A stretch of 64,000 nt of DNA, from NCBI GenBank assembly GCA_041674385.1, contig JBAYVU010000013.1, forward strand, positions 11,002 through 75,001. Direction: 5' to 3'. Every line of letters begins with the position of its first letter. Position 1 is the stretch's first letter. Shown here in pieces: positions 33,568-41,832 of this stretch. The position numbers and the translations under genes are program-made. The stretch is from JACRAR01 sp041674385. Lineage in GTDB: Bacteria; Pseudomonadota; Gammaproteobacteria; Burkholderiales; Rhodocyclaceae. Under the pieces are notes generated by a model that saw only the letters and a program-made list of their open reading frames with translations, was not told the DNA's origin and searched no databases.

Positions 33568-34437
33568 ATGCAGTCTTTGTGGATGATTGCGGCGAGCCTG
33601 TTGTTCGCCTGCATGGGCGCTTGCGTCAAGCTGGGCAGCGCGCAGTTCTCCGCCGCCGAGCTGGTATTTTATCGGGGTGTAATCTCTTTGCTGTTGATCT
33701 ATGGCTATGTGCGCGTCGCCAAGCTGTCGGTGGCGACGCGGTATTGGCGTACCCACGTTTCGCGCAGCATTGCCGGCTTCGTTGCGCTGATGCTGTACTT
33801 TCAATCGATCAGCATGATTCCGCTGGCCATGGCGGTGACCCTCAACTACACTTCGCCGCTGTTCCTGGCCCTGCTGCTGGTTTTCTGGAAGCGTGAGCGG
33901 GTTGGCCCGCTGCTGCTGGTCGCACTGGCAGCAGGATTTGCCGGGGTGATTCTGCTGCTGCGGCCGAGCTGGCATTCCGAGCTGCTCACAGGCGGCTTGT
34001 GCGGACTCGCCTCCGGCATGATCGCCAGCATCGCCTACCTGAATGTGCGCAAGCTTGGCGAACTGGGCGAGCCGGAATGGCGCACGGTGTTTTATTTCTT
34101 TTTGATTACGGTGCTTGGCAGTTTGCCCTGGATATTTACCGGCATCTGGACCGGCCAAGCGCTGCATGCGATCGATGGCCACGGCTGGCTGCTGCTGTTG
34201 GGGGTCGGCGGTTTGGGCTCGCTCGCCCAGATTTGCATGACCCGTGCATTCAAACACGGCAAGACCCTGGTCAGTGCCAGTCTCGCTTACAGCAACGTCG
34301 TGTTTGCCGGTTTGCTCGGCATGTGGCTGTGGGATGAGCGCTTGCCGCTCGTCGCACAAATTGGGGTCGGGCTGATCCTGGTGAGCGGCATACTTGCCAC
34401 GACCTTATCGCGTACCGCACCGATCCAGCAGGATTGA
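33568..34437 (+). CDS. EamA/DMT-superfamily transporter
   Basis: A 289-residue membrane protein with about ten hydrophobic helices arranged as two EamA repeats (about 5-135 and 150-285). The N-terminal SLLFACMGACVKL and the segment MIPLAMAVTLNYTSPLFLALLLVFWKRE are typical of the RhaT/EamA family, which exports metabolites such as amino acids. Substrate unknown. The ATG sits only just behind the upstream intergenic region and has no strong ribosome binding site. Confidence 0.88.
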   Translation: MQSLWMIAASLLFACMGACVKLGSAQFSAAELVFYRGVISLLLIYGYVRVAKLSVATRYWRTHVSRSIAGFVALMLYFQSISMIPLAMAVTLNYTSPLFLALLLVFWKRERVGPLLLVALAAGFAGVILLLRPSWHSELLTGGLCGLASGMIASIAYLNVRKLGELGEPEWRTVFYFFLITVLGSLPWIFTGIWTGQALHAIDGHGWLLLLGVGGLGSLAQICMTRAFKHGKTLVSASLAYSNVVFAGLLGMWLWDERLPLVAQIGVGLILVSGILATTLSRTAPIQQD

Positions 34438-34474
34438 TATACTGTCCGCATCCATTGTCGCTCAAGGAACCAAC

Positions 34475-34831
34475 ATGATTACTACCGATCGGCGGGGCAA
34501 CCTGGTTTCAGTGGCGGTCTTCGGCGAATTTACGCTTGCCGACTTCAAGGAATTCGAGACCGTGCTGGCTGGCTATCCCCGGTCCGAGAGCCCGCTCAAC
34601 CTGTTCTTCGACCTGCGCCAGATGGCCGACTTTACTGTCGATGTGGCTTGGGAGGAAATCAAGTTCTCGCGTCAGCATCCCCACGATTTCACCCGCATTG
34701 CGGTATTGACCGAGAGTCAGTGGGTCGCCTGGAGCGCCTGGCTGTCGCAAGCCTTCGTCGATGCCGATTTGTGCGTCTTCAAAGACGAAGCGGAGGCGCG
34801 TGACTGGCTGGCGGGTGGGCAGAGTGACTGA
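34475..34831 (+). CDS. SpoIIAA-like (STAS-fold) protein
   Basis: A 118-residue protein resembling the SpoIIAA-like family: an N-terminal beta strand pair (MITTDRRGNLVSVAVFGEFT), a central LNLFFDLRQMADF strand and a C-terminal EAEARDWLAG helix. Such proteins adopt a STAS-like fold; some bind lipids or act in signalling, and no enzymatic function is known. An AAGGAA site precedes the ATG at 34475. The stop codon overlaps the GTG start of the next gene by eight bases. Confidence 0.8.
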   Translation: MITTDRRGNLVSVAVFGEFTLADFKEFETVLAGYPRSESPLNLFFDLRQMADFTVDVAWEEIKFSRQHPHDFTRIAVLTESQWVAWSAWLSQAFVDADLCVFKDEAEARDWLAGGQSD

Positions 34832-35681
34832 GTCGCTGGTCAGCGCCGCCGAGGTCGCGACGCATATTCCCGATTCCGGCTGGCGCATATTCGATTGCCG
34901 CCACGACCTCAAGCAGACCGAATATGGAATCCAGGCTTATGCCAAGGGCCATATCCCCGGCGCGCTGTTCCTGCATCTCGACCGCGACCTGTCGGGGACA
35001 ACCACGGGCCGCAACGGGCGGCACCCGTTGCCCGATGCTGCGGTTTTCGCGGCGAAGATGGGAAGATGCGGCGTCAGCACAGATACCCAGGTGGTCGCTT
35101 ACGATAATGAAGGCGGCGTTTTCGCGGCACGCCTGTGGTGGCTGTTGCGCTGGCTTGGGCACCGGCATGTGGCGGTTCTCGACGGCGGACTGGCCGGCTG
35201 GAAGCGCGCCAAACTGCCGCTCGAAGAAGGCAGTCCGCCGGCTGCGGCGACGCAGTTTGCGGCCCGACCCGGCGCGGAATGCGACAAGCCGGTCGATGCC
35301 GATTTTGTGCTGGCGCATCTCGGTGCGGCGGACATGCTGCTGGTCGACGCGCGCAGCCCGGAACGTTTCCGCGGCGAGAACGAAACCCTCGATCCGGTGG
35401 GTGGGCATATTCCCGGCGCGATCAACCGTTTCTATTTCGACAATCTCGATGACGACGGCTGTTTTTTCAAGCCCGCCGGCGTGTTGCGCAGCGAATTCGA
35501 AGCGCTGCTGGGTGGGCGTGAGGCACGCAGCGTGGTGCAACAGTGCGGCTCCGGCGTGACCGCCTGTCATAACGTGCTGGCCATGGAATTGGCCGGTCTG
35601 TCGGGCTCGCGGCTGTATGCGGGTTCGTGGAGCGAATGGTGCAGCGATCCGCAACGGCCGGTCGCCACCGGGGCGGCGTAG
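34824..35681 (+). CDS. Sulfurtransferase with tandem rhodanese domains (MST-type loop)
   Basis: A 285-residue protein with two rhodanese domains (about 5-135, inactive, and 155-280, catalytic). The active-site loop is CGSGVTACHN, with Cys near residue 237. CGSGV[TS]A is typical of 3-mercaptopyruvate sulfurtransferases, whereas thiosulfate:cyanide enzymes usually have CRKGVT. So an MST/SseA-type enzyme is the better call, though in a sulfur oxidiser thiosulfate use is possible. The start is a GTG at 34824 overlapping the STAS-like gene; no signal peptide is seen. Cytoplasmic. Confidence 0.88.
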   Translation: MTESLVSAAEVATHIPDSGWRIFDCRHDLKQTEYGIQAYAKGHIPGALFLHLDRDLSGTTTGRNGRHPLPDAAVFAAKMGRCGVSTDTQVVAYDNEGGVFAARLWWLLRWLGHRHVAVLDGGLAGWKRAKLPLEEGSPPAAATQFAARPGAECDKPVDADFVLAHLGAADMLLVDARSPERFRGENETLDPVGGHIPGAINRFYFDNLDDDGCFFKPAGVLRSEFEALLGGREARSVVQQCGSGVTACHNVLAMELAGLSGSRLYAGSWSEWCSDPQRPVATGAA

Positions 35682-35706
35682 CCCAATTGAATTGGAGTGA
35701 ATCGAC

Positions 35707-36645
35707 ATGACGGTTATGCAGGCATTCGTTAAGTTGGGGCGAGTTCTGCTTACGCAGAGTCGTGGCGCTTGGGCGATGGCCGCTGGCGTCGCGGTGATGC
35801 TGTTTGGGACGGTCGGTGCCGGCCCGGCTTACGCGGTCTTGGTGGATTCGGGCGATTGGGTCGCACCCATTCCCGGCGTCGATTTGGGATTTGTGTATCA
35901 GCAGCACGCATCGCGCAGTCGTGTGTATGCCGATGGCAAGGAAGTCCTGAGCAATGCCAACCTGACTTCCGATATTACTTTGCTCCGCTATGTCCATCCG
36001 GTTTCAGTCAACGGCTATGTGGTGTCGCCGAATGTTTTGCTGCCTCTTGGTACCCTCAGAGCCGGCGGCAATCTGGCGGCAAACGGCAGGACCAGTGGCG
36101 TTGGCGACCTGATATTCGCATGCCCCACTTGGGTGGTAAACAATCCTCAAACGCGCACCTTTTTCGGGTTCTTGCCTTTCGTGTTTTTTCCCACCGGCGA
36201 TTACGACAAAAATCGGCCGCTTAATCTGGGCGAGAACCGATGGAAGGGCGCATTTCAAGTCGGGGGAATGCATGGGCTGGGGAAGGACTTCAGTCTCGAA
36301 CTGACCGGGGACGTGACGTGGTACGGCAAAAACACGCAATACGGCGCGGCCAGCGCAATCTTGAAACAAAACCCTTTATATATGGTGCATGGCTATCTGA
36401 ATTGGCACTATTCGCCTGCCACCACCTTTGCGCTTGGCGCTGCGAGGACGGAAGGCGGCACCACGTCGGTCAATGGCGTATCGATGAACGACGAAACCAG
36501 AACCCTTCAGGGGTTTCTGGTGGCGTCCACCTTCATCGACCAGCGCACCCAGCTGATATTCGCCGCCGGCCGCGATCTGTCTGTCCGCAATGGCTTGAAG
36601 GAGGACGGCCGGCTCAACTTCCGGTTTCTGCGAGTATTGCCATAA
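35707..36645 (+). CDS. Outer-membrane transporter of the 'MetA pathway of phenol degradation' family (PF13557-like)
   Basis: A 312-residue exported protein. The signal peptide covers about residues 1-42 (LFGTVGAGPAYA); a beta-barrel with repeated aromatic strands follows. The segments GVGDLIFACPTWVVNN and FFPTGDYDKNRPLNLGENRW, and the ending RFLRVL, are typical of the SphA/PF13557 transporter group. These are found near aromatic or hydrophobic compound pathways but also alone, so the substrate is unknown. A GGAG site lies nine bases before the ATG. A terminator follows. Confidence 0.82.
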   Translation: MTVMQAFVKLGRVLLTQSRGAWAMAAGVAVMLFGTVGAGPAYAVLVDSGDWVAPIPGVDLGFVYQQHASRSRVYADGKEVLSNANLTSDITLLRYVHPVSVNGYVVSPNVLLPLGTLRAGGNLAANGRTSGVGDLIFACPTWVVNNPQTRTFFGFLPFVFFPTGDYDKNRPLNLGENRWKGAFQVGGMHGLGKDFSLELTGDVTWYGKNTQYGAASAILKQNPLYMVHGYLNWHYSPATTFALGAARTEGGTTSVNGVSMNDETRTLQGFLVASTFIDQRTQLIFAAGRDLSVRNGLKEDGRLNFRFLRVLP

Positions 36646-36656
36646 AAGGATAAACA

Positions 36657-36679
36657 GACCGCAATGAGCGGCCTTTTTT
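36657..36679 (+). terminator. Terminator after the outer-membrane transporter gene
   Basis: Short stem CCGC / GCGG with loop AATGA, followed by CC and six T residues ending at 36679, just before the end of the convergent queG gene. Confidence 0.68.
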
Positions 36680-37746
36680 CATTTGCCTCTGTGCCTTTCC
36701 AGAGCCCAGGCGACATGTTCGCGCACCAGTGCCGAGGCATCGTCGCGGCGCGCGTTCAGCGCTGACAACACGCCGGGCGTGGTCGGTGCGTTGCCCAGGC
36801 CGACCGCGAGGTTGCGCAGCCAGCGTTCATGCCCGAGGCGGTAAATGGCCGAACCCGCCATCCTTTGATTGAATTCCGCTGCGCTCCAGCCGAACAGATC
36901 GACCATGCGGGCTTGGTCCAGTTCATGGCGCACCGCAAAGTCTTTCTCGCGTGTGGTCGGCGTCGGTTTGTTCCACGGGCAGCACAACTGACAATCGTCG
37001 CAGCCATAGATCCGGTTGCCGATCGGCGCGCGCCATTCGACAGGAATGGCGCCCTTGAGTTCGATGGTCAGATAGGAGAGGCAGCGACGCGCGTCGAGCC
37101 GGTAAGGCGCGACGATGGCGCCGGTGGGGCAGGCGTTGATGCAGGCGGTGCAGTTGCCGCAGTGCTCGGATACTGGCGGGTCGGGCGGCAACGGCAGTGC
37201 GCAGTAGATTTCGCCGAGAAAGAAGGTCGAGCCTGCCTCTCGCGTCAGCAGCAGCGTATGCTTGCCGCGCCAGCCGAGGCCGCTGCGCGCCGCGAGTTCG
37301 ATCTCCAGCACCGGCGCAGAATCGGCAAACACCCGATGCGCGAAGCTGCCGATGTCGGTTTCGATGCGTTCGGCGAGTTTCTGCAGCCGCGAGCGCAGCA
37401 GCTTGTGGTAGTCGCGGCCCAGAGCGTAACGCGAGACATAGGCGCGCGTGGCATCGACCAGGTTGGCTCGCGCTTCGGCCGCTTGCGGCCAGTAGCCGAT
37501 TCGCGCCGTGATCACCGAGACGGTACCGGGCAGCAGTTGCCCGGGCCTGGCACGCTTGAGGCCGTGGCGTGCCATATAATCCATCTCGCCTTGGAAGCCG
37601 GCTGACAGCCAGGCCAGCAACCCGGCTTCCGCCGCATCCATATCCGTAGCGGAAGTAATGCCAACGGCATCGAGACCGAGTTCCTGCCCCCACTGCTTGA
37701 TTTTCCTGGCGAGGGCCTGCCAATCCGGAGTATCTGTTAAATGCAT
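36679..37746 (-). CDS. queG: Epoxyqueuosine reductase QueG
   Basis: A 355-residue cobalamin-dependent iron-sulfur enzyme that performs the last step of queuosine synthesis in tRNA. Two ferredoxin-type motifs are visible: CGNCTACINACPTGAI (about 192-207) and CDDCQLCCPWNK (about 245-256), and the C-terminal part has HEAT-like helices. The N-terminal ARKIKQWGQELGLDAVGI is the conserved opening. Its start codon overlaps the tsaE start by six bases in divergent orientation, so the two promoters must lie inside the opposite coding regions or one start is further in. Confidence 0.94.
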   Translation of the reverse strand: MHLTDTPDWQALARKIKQWGQELGLDAVGITSATDMDAAEAGLLAWLSAGFQGEMDYMARHGLKRARPGQLLPGTVSVITARIGYWPQAAEARANLVDATRAYVSRYALGRDYHKLLRSRLQKLAERIETDIGSFAHRVFADSAPVLEIELAARSGLGWRGKHTLLLTREAGSTFFLGEIYCALPLPPDPPVSEHCGNCTACINACPTGAIVAPYRLDARRCLSYLTIELKGAIPVEWRAPIGNRIYGCDDCQLCCPWNKPTPTTREKDFAVRHELDQARMVDLFGWSAAEFNQRMAGSAIYRLGHERWLRNLAVGLGNAPTTPGVLSALNARRDDASALVREHVAWALERHRGK

Positions 37747-38292
37747 GCGAGCAACGAGCCGAAGAAGTTCCCTGCGGATGATAATGCCTCAACCCTGTTT
37801 CTGCCCGACGAGGCGGCGACGCAGGCGTTAGGCGGCGTGCTGGCGCCATTGCTGGTGCCGGGCATGGTCATCTATCTTGAAGGCGACCTGGGTGCCGGCA
37901 AGACGACTTTGGTGCGCGGCATGCTGCGTGCGCTCGGTTTTGAGAATAAGGTGAAAAGTCCCACTTATACTTTGGTTGAACTTTACTCGGTTTCTAGATT
38001 AAACTTGTATCACTTTGATTTTTATCGGTTCAATCAACCGGAAGAATATCTCGATGCAGGTCTCGACGAATATTTCCAAGGTGCTGGCGTGTGTCTGGTC
38101 GAATGGCCGGACAAGGCGGGCGCTTATCTGCCGTCGGCCGATCTCTGCCTGCATTTGTCGTTCGCCGAAAATGGACGCCAGGCCACGTTGTCGGCCGGCA
38201 GCGAGAAAGGGCGGCAATGCCTGACGAACTGGCGTTCCTCGACAGGCCGTATTCCCGACGGGAAATCCTCAAGTTCGCCGCCGCCACGCTGA
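37741..38292 (+). CDS. tsaE: tRNA threonylcarbamoyladenosine synthesis ATPase TsaE
   Basis: A 183-residue P-loop ATPase. Walker A is EGDLGAGKTTLVRGML (about 43-58), then KSPTYTLVELY and the YHFDFYRFNQPEEYLDAGLDEYF motif. TsaE works with TsaB and TsaD to make t6A37 in tRNA. The protein is about 25 residues longer than usual because its frame continues into the amiC start region (76-base overlap); the extra tail is Ser/Pro-rich and has no similarity. No other start is available before the core. Confidence 0.92.
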   Translation: MHASNEPKKFPADDNASTLFLPDEAATQALGGVLAPLLVPGMVIYLEGDLGAGKTTLVRGMLRALGFENKVKSPTYTLVELYSVSRLNLYHFDFYRFNQPEEYLDAGLDEYFQGAGVCLVEWPDKAGAYLPSADLCLHLSFAENGRQATLSAGSEKGRQCLTNWRSSTGRIPDGKSSSSPPPR

Positions 38293-39485
38293 CGCTGCTG
38301 GTCACGCACCGCGGTGCGCTGGCGACGCAAAGCAGCGTACTGGCGGTGCGCGTCTGGCCGGCCAAGGACTATTCCCGCATCACGCTGGAACACAGCGAGC
38401 CGCTCAAGTTCTCGTATCTGATGGTCAAGGATCCCGAGCGGTTGGTGCTCGATCTGGAAGACGTCGAGTTCAACTCGGTGCTGCAAAATCTGCCGGGCAA
38501 GATTTCCGAGACCGATCCCTATATCAAGCTGATCCGCGCCGGCCGCAACAAGCCCGGCGTGGTGCGGTTGGTGATCGAACTCAAGGGCGAACATGGCTCG
38601 ATCAGACCGCAGGTATTCACGTTGAAGCCAGTGGGTGAATACGGCCATCGGCTGGTGCTCGACCTCTATCCCAGCGAGCCTGTCGATCCGTTGATGGCGT
38701 TGCTGGAAAAAAGCACCGGGCAAGCCCCGAAAAAGGATCTCCGCGAGGTGCCGGCGACACAGCCCGCAGGCGTTACCCGCCTCGTCACCATCGTGCTGGA
38801 TCCCGGCCATGGCGGCGAAGACCCCGGCGCCATCGGCCACGGTGGCAGTCACGAGAAGGATGTCACGCTTTCCATCGCGCGTCGTCTCAAGACCATGATC
38901 GATGCGGAGCAGAACATGCGCACGCTGCTGACGCGCGACGGCGACTATTTCATTCCGTTGCATCAGCGCGTCCAGAAAGCGCGGCGGGTGCAAGCCGACC
39001 TGTTCGTCTCGATTCATGCCGATGCGTTCATCAAACCGACGGCGCGCGGTTCGAGCGTCTTCGTTCTCTCCGAGCACGGTGCTTCCTCTTCGGCGGCGCG
39101 CTGGCTGGCGAAGCGCGAAAATGCCGCCGACCTCATCGGCGGCGTCAATATCGGCGTGAAGGATCCCTATCTCGCGCGGACCTTGCTGGACTTGTCGCAG
39201 ACTGCGACCAACAACGATAGCCTCAAGCTGGGCAAGGCGGTGCTGGGCGAGATCGGCAATATTAACGAACTGCACAAGGGCCGCGTCGAACTGGCCGGCT
39301 TCGCCGTCCTGAAGGCGCCGGATATCCCCTCGATCCTGGTCGAAACCGCCTTCATTTCCAATCCCGAGGAAGAAAAAAGGCTGGCCGACGAGTCTTATCA
39401 GGACAAAATGGCCGAAGCCATGCTGCGCGGTATCAAACAGTATTTCGCCCGCAACCCGCCGCTCGCCAAGTCCAAACTGACCTAG
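38217..39485 (+). CDS. amiC: N-acetylmuramoyl-L-alanine amidase AmiC-type, Tat-exported
   Basis: A 422-residue periplasmic amidase. The N-terminus has a twin-arginine signal (YSRREILKFAAATLTLLV, about residues 12-30), which matches Tat export of AmiA/AmiC. An AMIN domain (about 45-140) targets the septum. The catalytic Amidase_3 domain spans about 190-415, with zinc ligands in LDPGHGGEDPGAIG, the Glu of HEKD, and SIHADAF. It cleaves peptide cross-links for daughter-cell separation. The start at 38217 overlaps the end of tsaE by 76 bases. Confidence 0.93.
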   Translation: MPDELAFLDRPYSRREILKFAAATLTLLVTHRGALATQSSVLAVRVWPAKDYSRITLEHSEPLKFSYLMVKDPERLVLDLEDVEFNSVLQNLPGKISETDPYIKLIRAGRNKPGVVRLVIELKGEHGSIRPQVFTLKPVGEYGHRLVLDLYPSEPVDPLMALLEKSTGQAPKKDLREVPATQPAGVTRLVTIVLDPGHGGEDPGAIGHGGSHEKDVTLSIARRLKTMIDAEQNMRTLLTRDGDYFIPLHQRVQKARRVQADLFVSIHADAFIKPTARGSSVFVLSEHGASSSAARWLAKRENAADLIGGVNIGVKDPYLARTLLDLSQTATNNDSLKLGKAVLGEIGNINELHKGRVELAGFAVLKAPDIPSILVETAFISNPEEEKRLADESYQDKMAEAMLRGIKQYFARNPPLAKSKLT

Positions 39486-39673
39486 CAGAAGCGGGTGCAA
39501 GGCCGCAACAGCAGACCGGAATCCCAGACCAGAATCGTCTGGCTCAGTGCCGACTGAGATCGCAAATGAATTCAGAAGCATTACATTGATGGTATCTGGA
39601 CAGGGCATGCCACCACGACAGACAATCCAGCAAGACACCCCGATCATTTGCTAATCGGAACAGGAGAAACGAG
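39486..39673. other. Intergenic region before the alcohol dehydrogenase gene
   Basis: 188 bases without a recognisable gene. An AGGAGA ribosome binding site lies just before the ATG at 39674. No clear promoter pair was recognised. Confidence 0.4.
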
Positions 39674-40729
39674 ATGACGATGAACGTATTGGGCTATGCC
39701 GCACAATCAGCCAAGGACACTCTGGCCCCATTCCGCTTCGAGCGCCGCGATCCGCGCCCTGATGATGTTGAGGTCGAGATTCTGAACTGCGGGGTATGTC
39801 ACTCCGACCTGCACATGGTGCGCGATGACTGGGGCTGGAGTTTCTATCCCCTGGTCCCCGGCCATGAAATTATTGGTCGGGTGATCAGCGTTGGGGCCGA
39901 TGTCAGCCGCTTCAAACCGGGCGATCATGTCGGCATCGGCTGCATGGTCGATTCCTGCCAGCAGTGTGATCCCTGCCAGCACGGGCTGGAGCAGCATTGC
40001 GAAGCAGGCCATACCCTGACGTACGGCTCTTACGACCGCCATGACCAGAGACCTACCTACGGTGGCTACTCGGAGAAGATCGTTGCCGCCGAGAAGTTCG
40101 TCGTCAAGGTTCCCGATGGTTTGGACCTGGCTGGCGCAGCGCCGCTGCTGTGCGCCGGCATCACCATGTGGTCGCCGCTACGTCACTGGAAGGTCGGCAA
40201 GGGCAGCCAGGTGGCGATTACCGGCCTGGGTGGCCTGGGGCACATGGGGCTGAAACTGGCCAAAGCCCTTGGCGCCGAGGTCACGCTGTTCACCCGTTCG
40301 CCAGGCAAGGAGCGGGACGCACACCGGCTGGGGGCCGATCATATCGTGCTATCCACCGACAAAGCCCGGATGACCGCCGCCAAAGGGCAGTACGATCTGA
40401 TCATCGATACGGTGCCTTACGTACATGATGTGAATCCCTATCTCCCCACATTGAAACTCAACGGAACGCTAGTGTTCGTCGGATATCTGGGTGGCCTGGA
40501 GCCGTTCCTGAGCACCATCCCGCTAATCCTTGGCCGGAAGTCGGTGGCCGGTTCGCTGATTGGCGGAATTGCCGAGACCCAGGAACTGCTCGACTTCTGC
40601 GGACAACACGGCATCACTTCGGATGTCGAGGTCATCAAGATCCAAGATATCAATGCCGCCTACGAGCGCATGCTGAAGAGCGACGTGAAGTATCGCTTTG
40701 TCATCGACATGGGTTCGCTGAAGTCTTGA
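39674..40729 (+). CDS. Zinc-dependent alcohol dehydrogenase (YahK/cinnamyl-type, NAD(P)-dependent)
   Basis: A 351-residue medium-chain dehydrogenase. Catalytic-zinc ligands are in CGVCHSDLH (about 37-45) and GHEIIGRV (about 66); the structural zinc site has four cysteines in the CMVDSCQQCDPCQHGLEQHC segment (about 95-115). The nucleotide-binding motif is GLGGLGHMGLKLAKALG (about 185). This matches the YahK/AdhC aldehyde-reductase subfamily, which reduces a broad range of aldehydes with NADPH. It stands alone between amiC and ribF. Confidence 0.93.
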   Translation: MTMNVLGYAAQSAKDTLAPFRFERRDPRPDDVEVEILNCGVCHSDLHMVRDDWGWSFYPLVPGHEIIGRVISVGADVSRFKPGDHVGIGCMVDSCQQCDPCQHGLEQHCEAGHTLTYGSYDRHDQRPTYGGYSEKIVAAEKFVVKVPDGLDLAGAAPLLCAGITMWSPLRHWKVGKGSQVAITGLGGLGHMGLKLAKALGAEVTLFTRSPGKERDAHRLGADHIVLSTDKARMTAAKGQYDLIIDTVPYVHDVNPYLPTLKLNGTLVFVGYLGGLEPFLSTIPLILGRKSVAGSLIGGIAETQELLDFCGQHGITSDVEVIKIQDINAAYERMLKSDVKYRFVIDMGSLKS

Positions 40730-40861
40730 GGACTGGTTCCGCTTCGGGCACGTTGCTGCCGCTGGTGGGGACTGCGTTTCAGGCGGCGCCATGGAGCGCA
40801 TTTCCCGTGGCGACATTGGCGGCATTATCGGCGGCGGGATTAAACGGAATACGCAGACTGT

Positions 40862-40867
40862 TATAAT
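40862..40867 (+). promoter_or_regulatory. Probable -10 element of the ribF operon
   Basis: A perfect TATAAT 30 bases before the ribF ATG. The hexamer 17 bases upstream is ATTAAA, a poor -35. It would drive ribF-ileS-lspA-ispH. Confidence 0.55.
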
Positions 40868-40896
40868 TCCTCTCTTTTCGGCAAGACGTGGCGCCA

Positions 40897-41832
40897 ATGT
40901 TGGTTTTTCGCACAATCCCTGTGCAGGCGACGACTTCCAAGGTGCTGACCATCGGCAACTTCGACGGCGTGCATCGCGGCCATCAGGCGCTGCTTGAACG
41001 CCTGAACGCCCATGCGCGCAGCCTGGATTTGCCCTCGGCGCTGTTGACTTTCGAACCCTCGCCGCGAGAATTCTTTTCTCCGCTGCAGGCGCCGGCACGG
41101 CTGACCAGCCTGCGCGAAAAGCTCGGACTGATCGAGGACAGCGGCGTCGACCAGGTCTATTTATGCCATTTCAATGCCAAGGTGGCCTCGCTGAGCGCGA
41201 ATGATTTCATCCGGAATATCCTGGTCAAGGGCTTGGCCGTCCGCCATCTGATGATAGGCGACGACTTTCGTTTCGGCAAAGGACGCAGCGGCGATTTTGA
41301 GCTGCTGCAACGCGCCGGGCGGGAACAGGGTTTTACAGTCGAGATGATGCCGACCATCGACTGGCAGGGCGAGCGGGTGTCCAGTTCGGCGGTGCGCGAG
41401 GCGCTGGAAAACGGCGAGATAGAGCATGCCGAACGACTGCTGGGGCGGGCCTACCGGATTGCCGGACGGGTGATGCATGGCAAGAAACTTGGCCGCCAGT
41501 TGGGTTTCCCCACCGCCAATGTGCAGATCAAGCGCAAGCGCCTGCCGCTCTTGGGCGTTTATGTCGTGACTGTTTCCGGCATCGCCGAGCGGCCTTTGCC
41601 GGGCGCCGCCAGCCTGGGCGTTCGGCCGACCCTGGGGGACGGACTGCAGCCCATGCTGGAAGTGCATCTGCTGGATTTTGACCGCAACATCTACGGTGCC
41701 CATGTGACGATCGACTTTATGCATAAACTGCGCGACCAGGCAAAATATGACAGCCTTGACGATCTCAAGGCGCAGATTGCCCGCGATGTCGAGGCGACCC
41801 GAAACTACTTCGCAAATAGGCAAAATGGCTGA
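40897..41832 (+). CDS. ribF: Bifunctional riboflavin kinase/FAD synthetase
   Basis: A 311-residue protein. The N-terminal FAD synthetase domain has GNFDGVHRGHQALL (about 20-33) and SSAVREALENGEIEHAERLLGR (about 163-184); the C-terminal flavokinase domain has GKKLGRQLGFPTANV (about 196-210). It makes FMN and FAD, cofactors needed by AprA and QmoAB in this window. The ATG at 40897 is preferred to a GTG nine bases earlier because homology starts there. The end overlaps ileS by eight bases. Confidence 0.94.
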   Translation: MLVFRTIPVQATTSKVLTIGNFDGVHRGHQALLERLNAHARSLDLPSALLTFEPSPREFFSPLQAPARLTSLREKLGLIEDSGVDQVYLCHFNAKVASLSANDFIRNILVKGLAVRHLMIGDDFRFGKGRSGDFELLQRAGREQGFTVEMMPTIDWQGERVSSSAVREALENGEIEHAERLLGRAYRIAGRVMHGKKLGRQLGFPTANVQIKRKRLPLLGVYVVTVSGIAERPLPGAASLGVRPTLGDGLQPMLEVHLLDFDRNIYGAHVTIDFMHKLRDQAKYDSLDDLKAQIARDVEATRNYFANRQNG

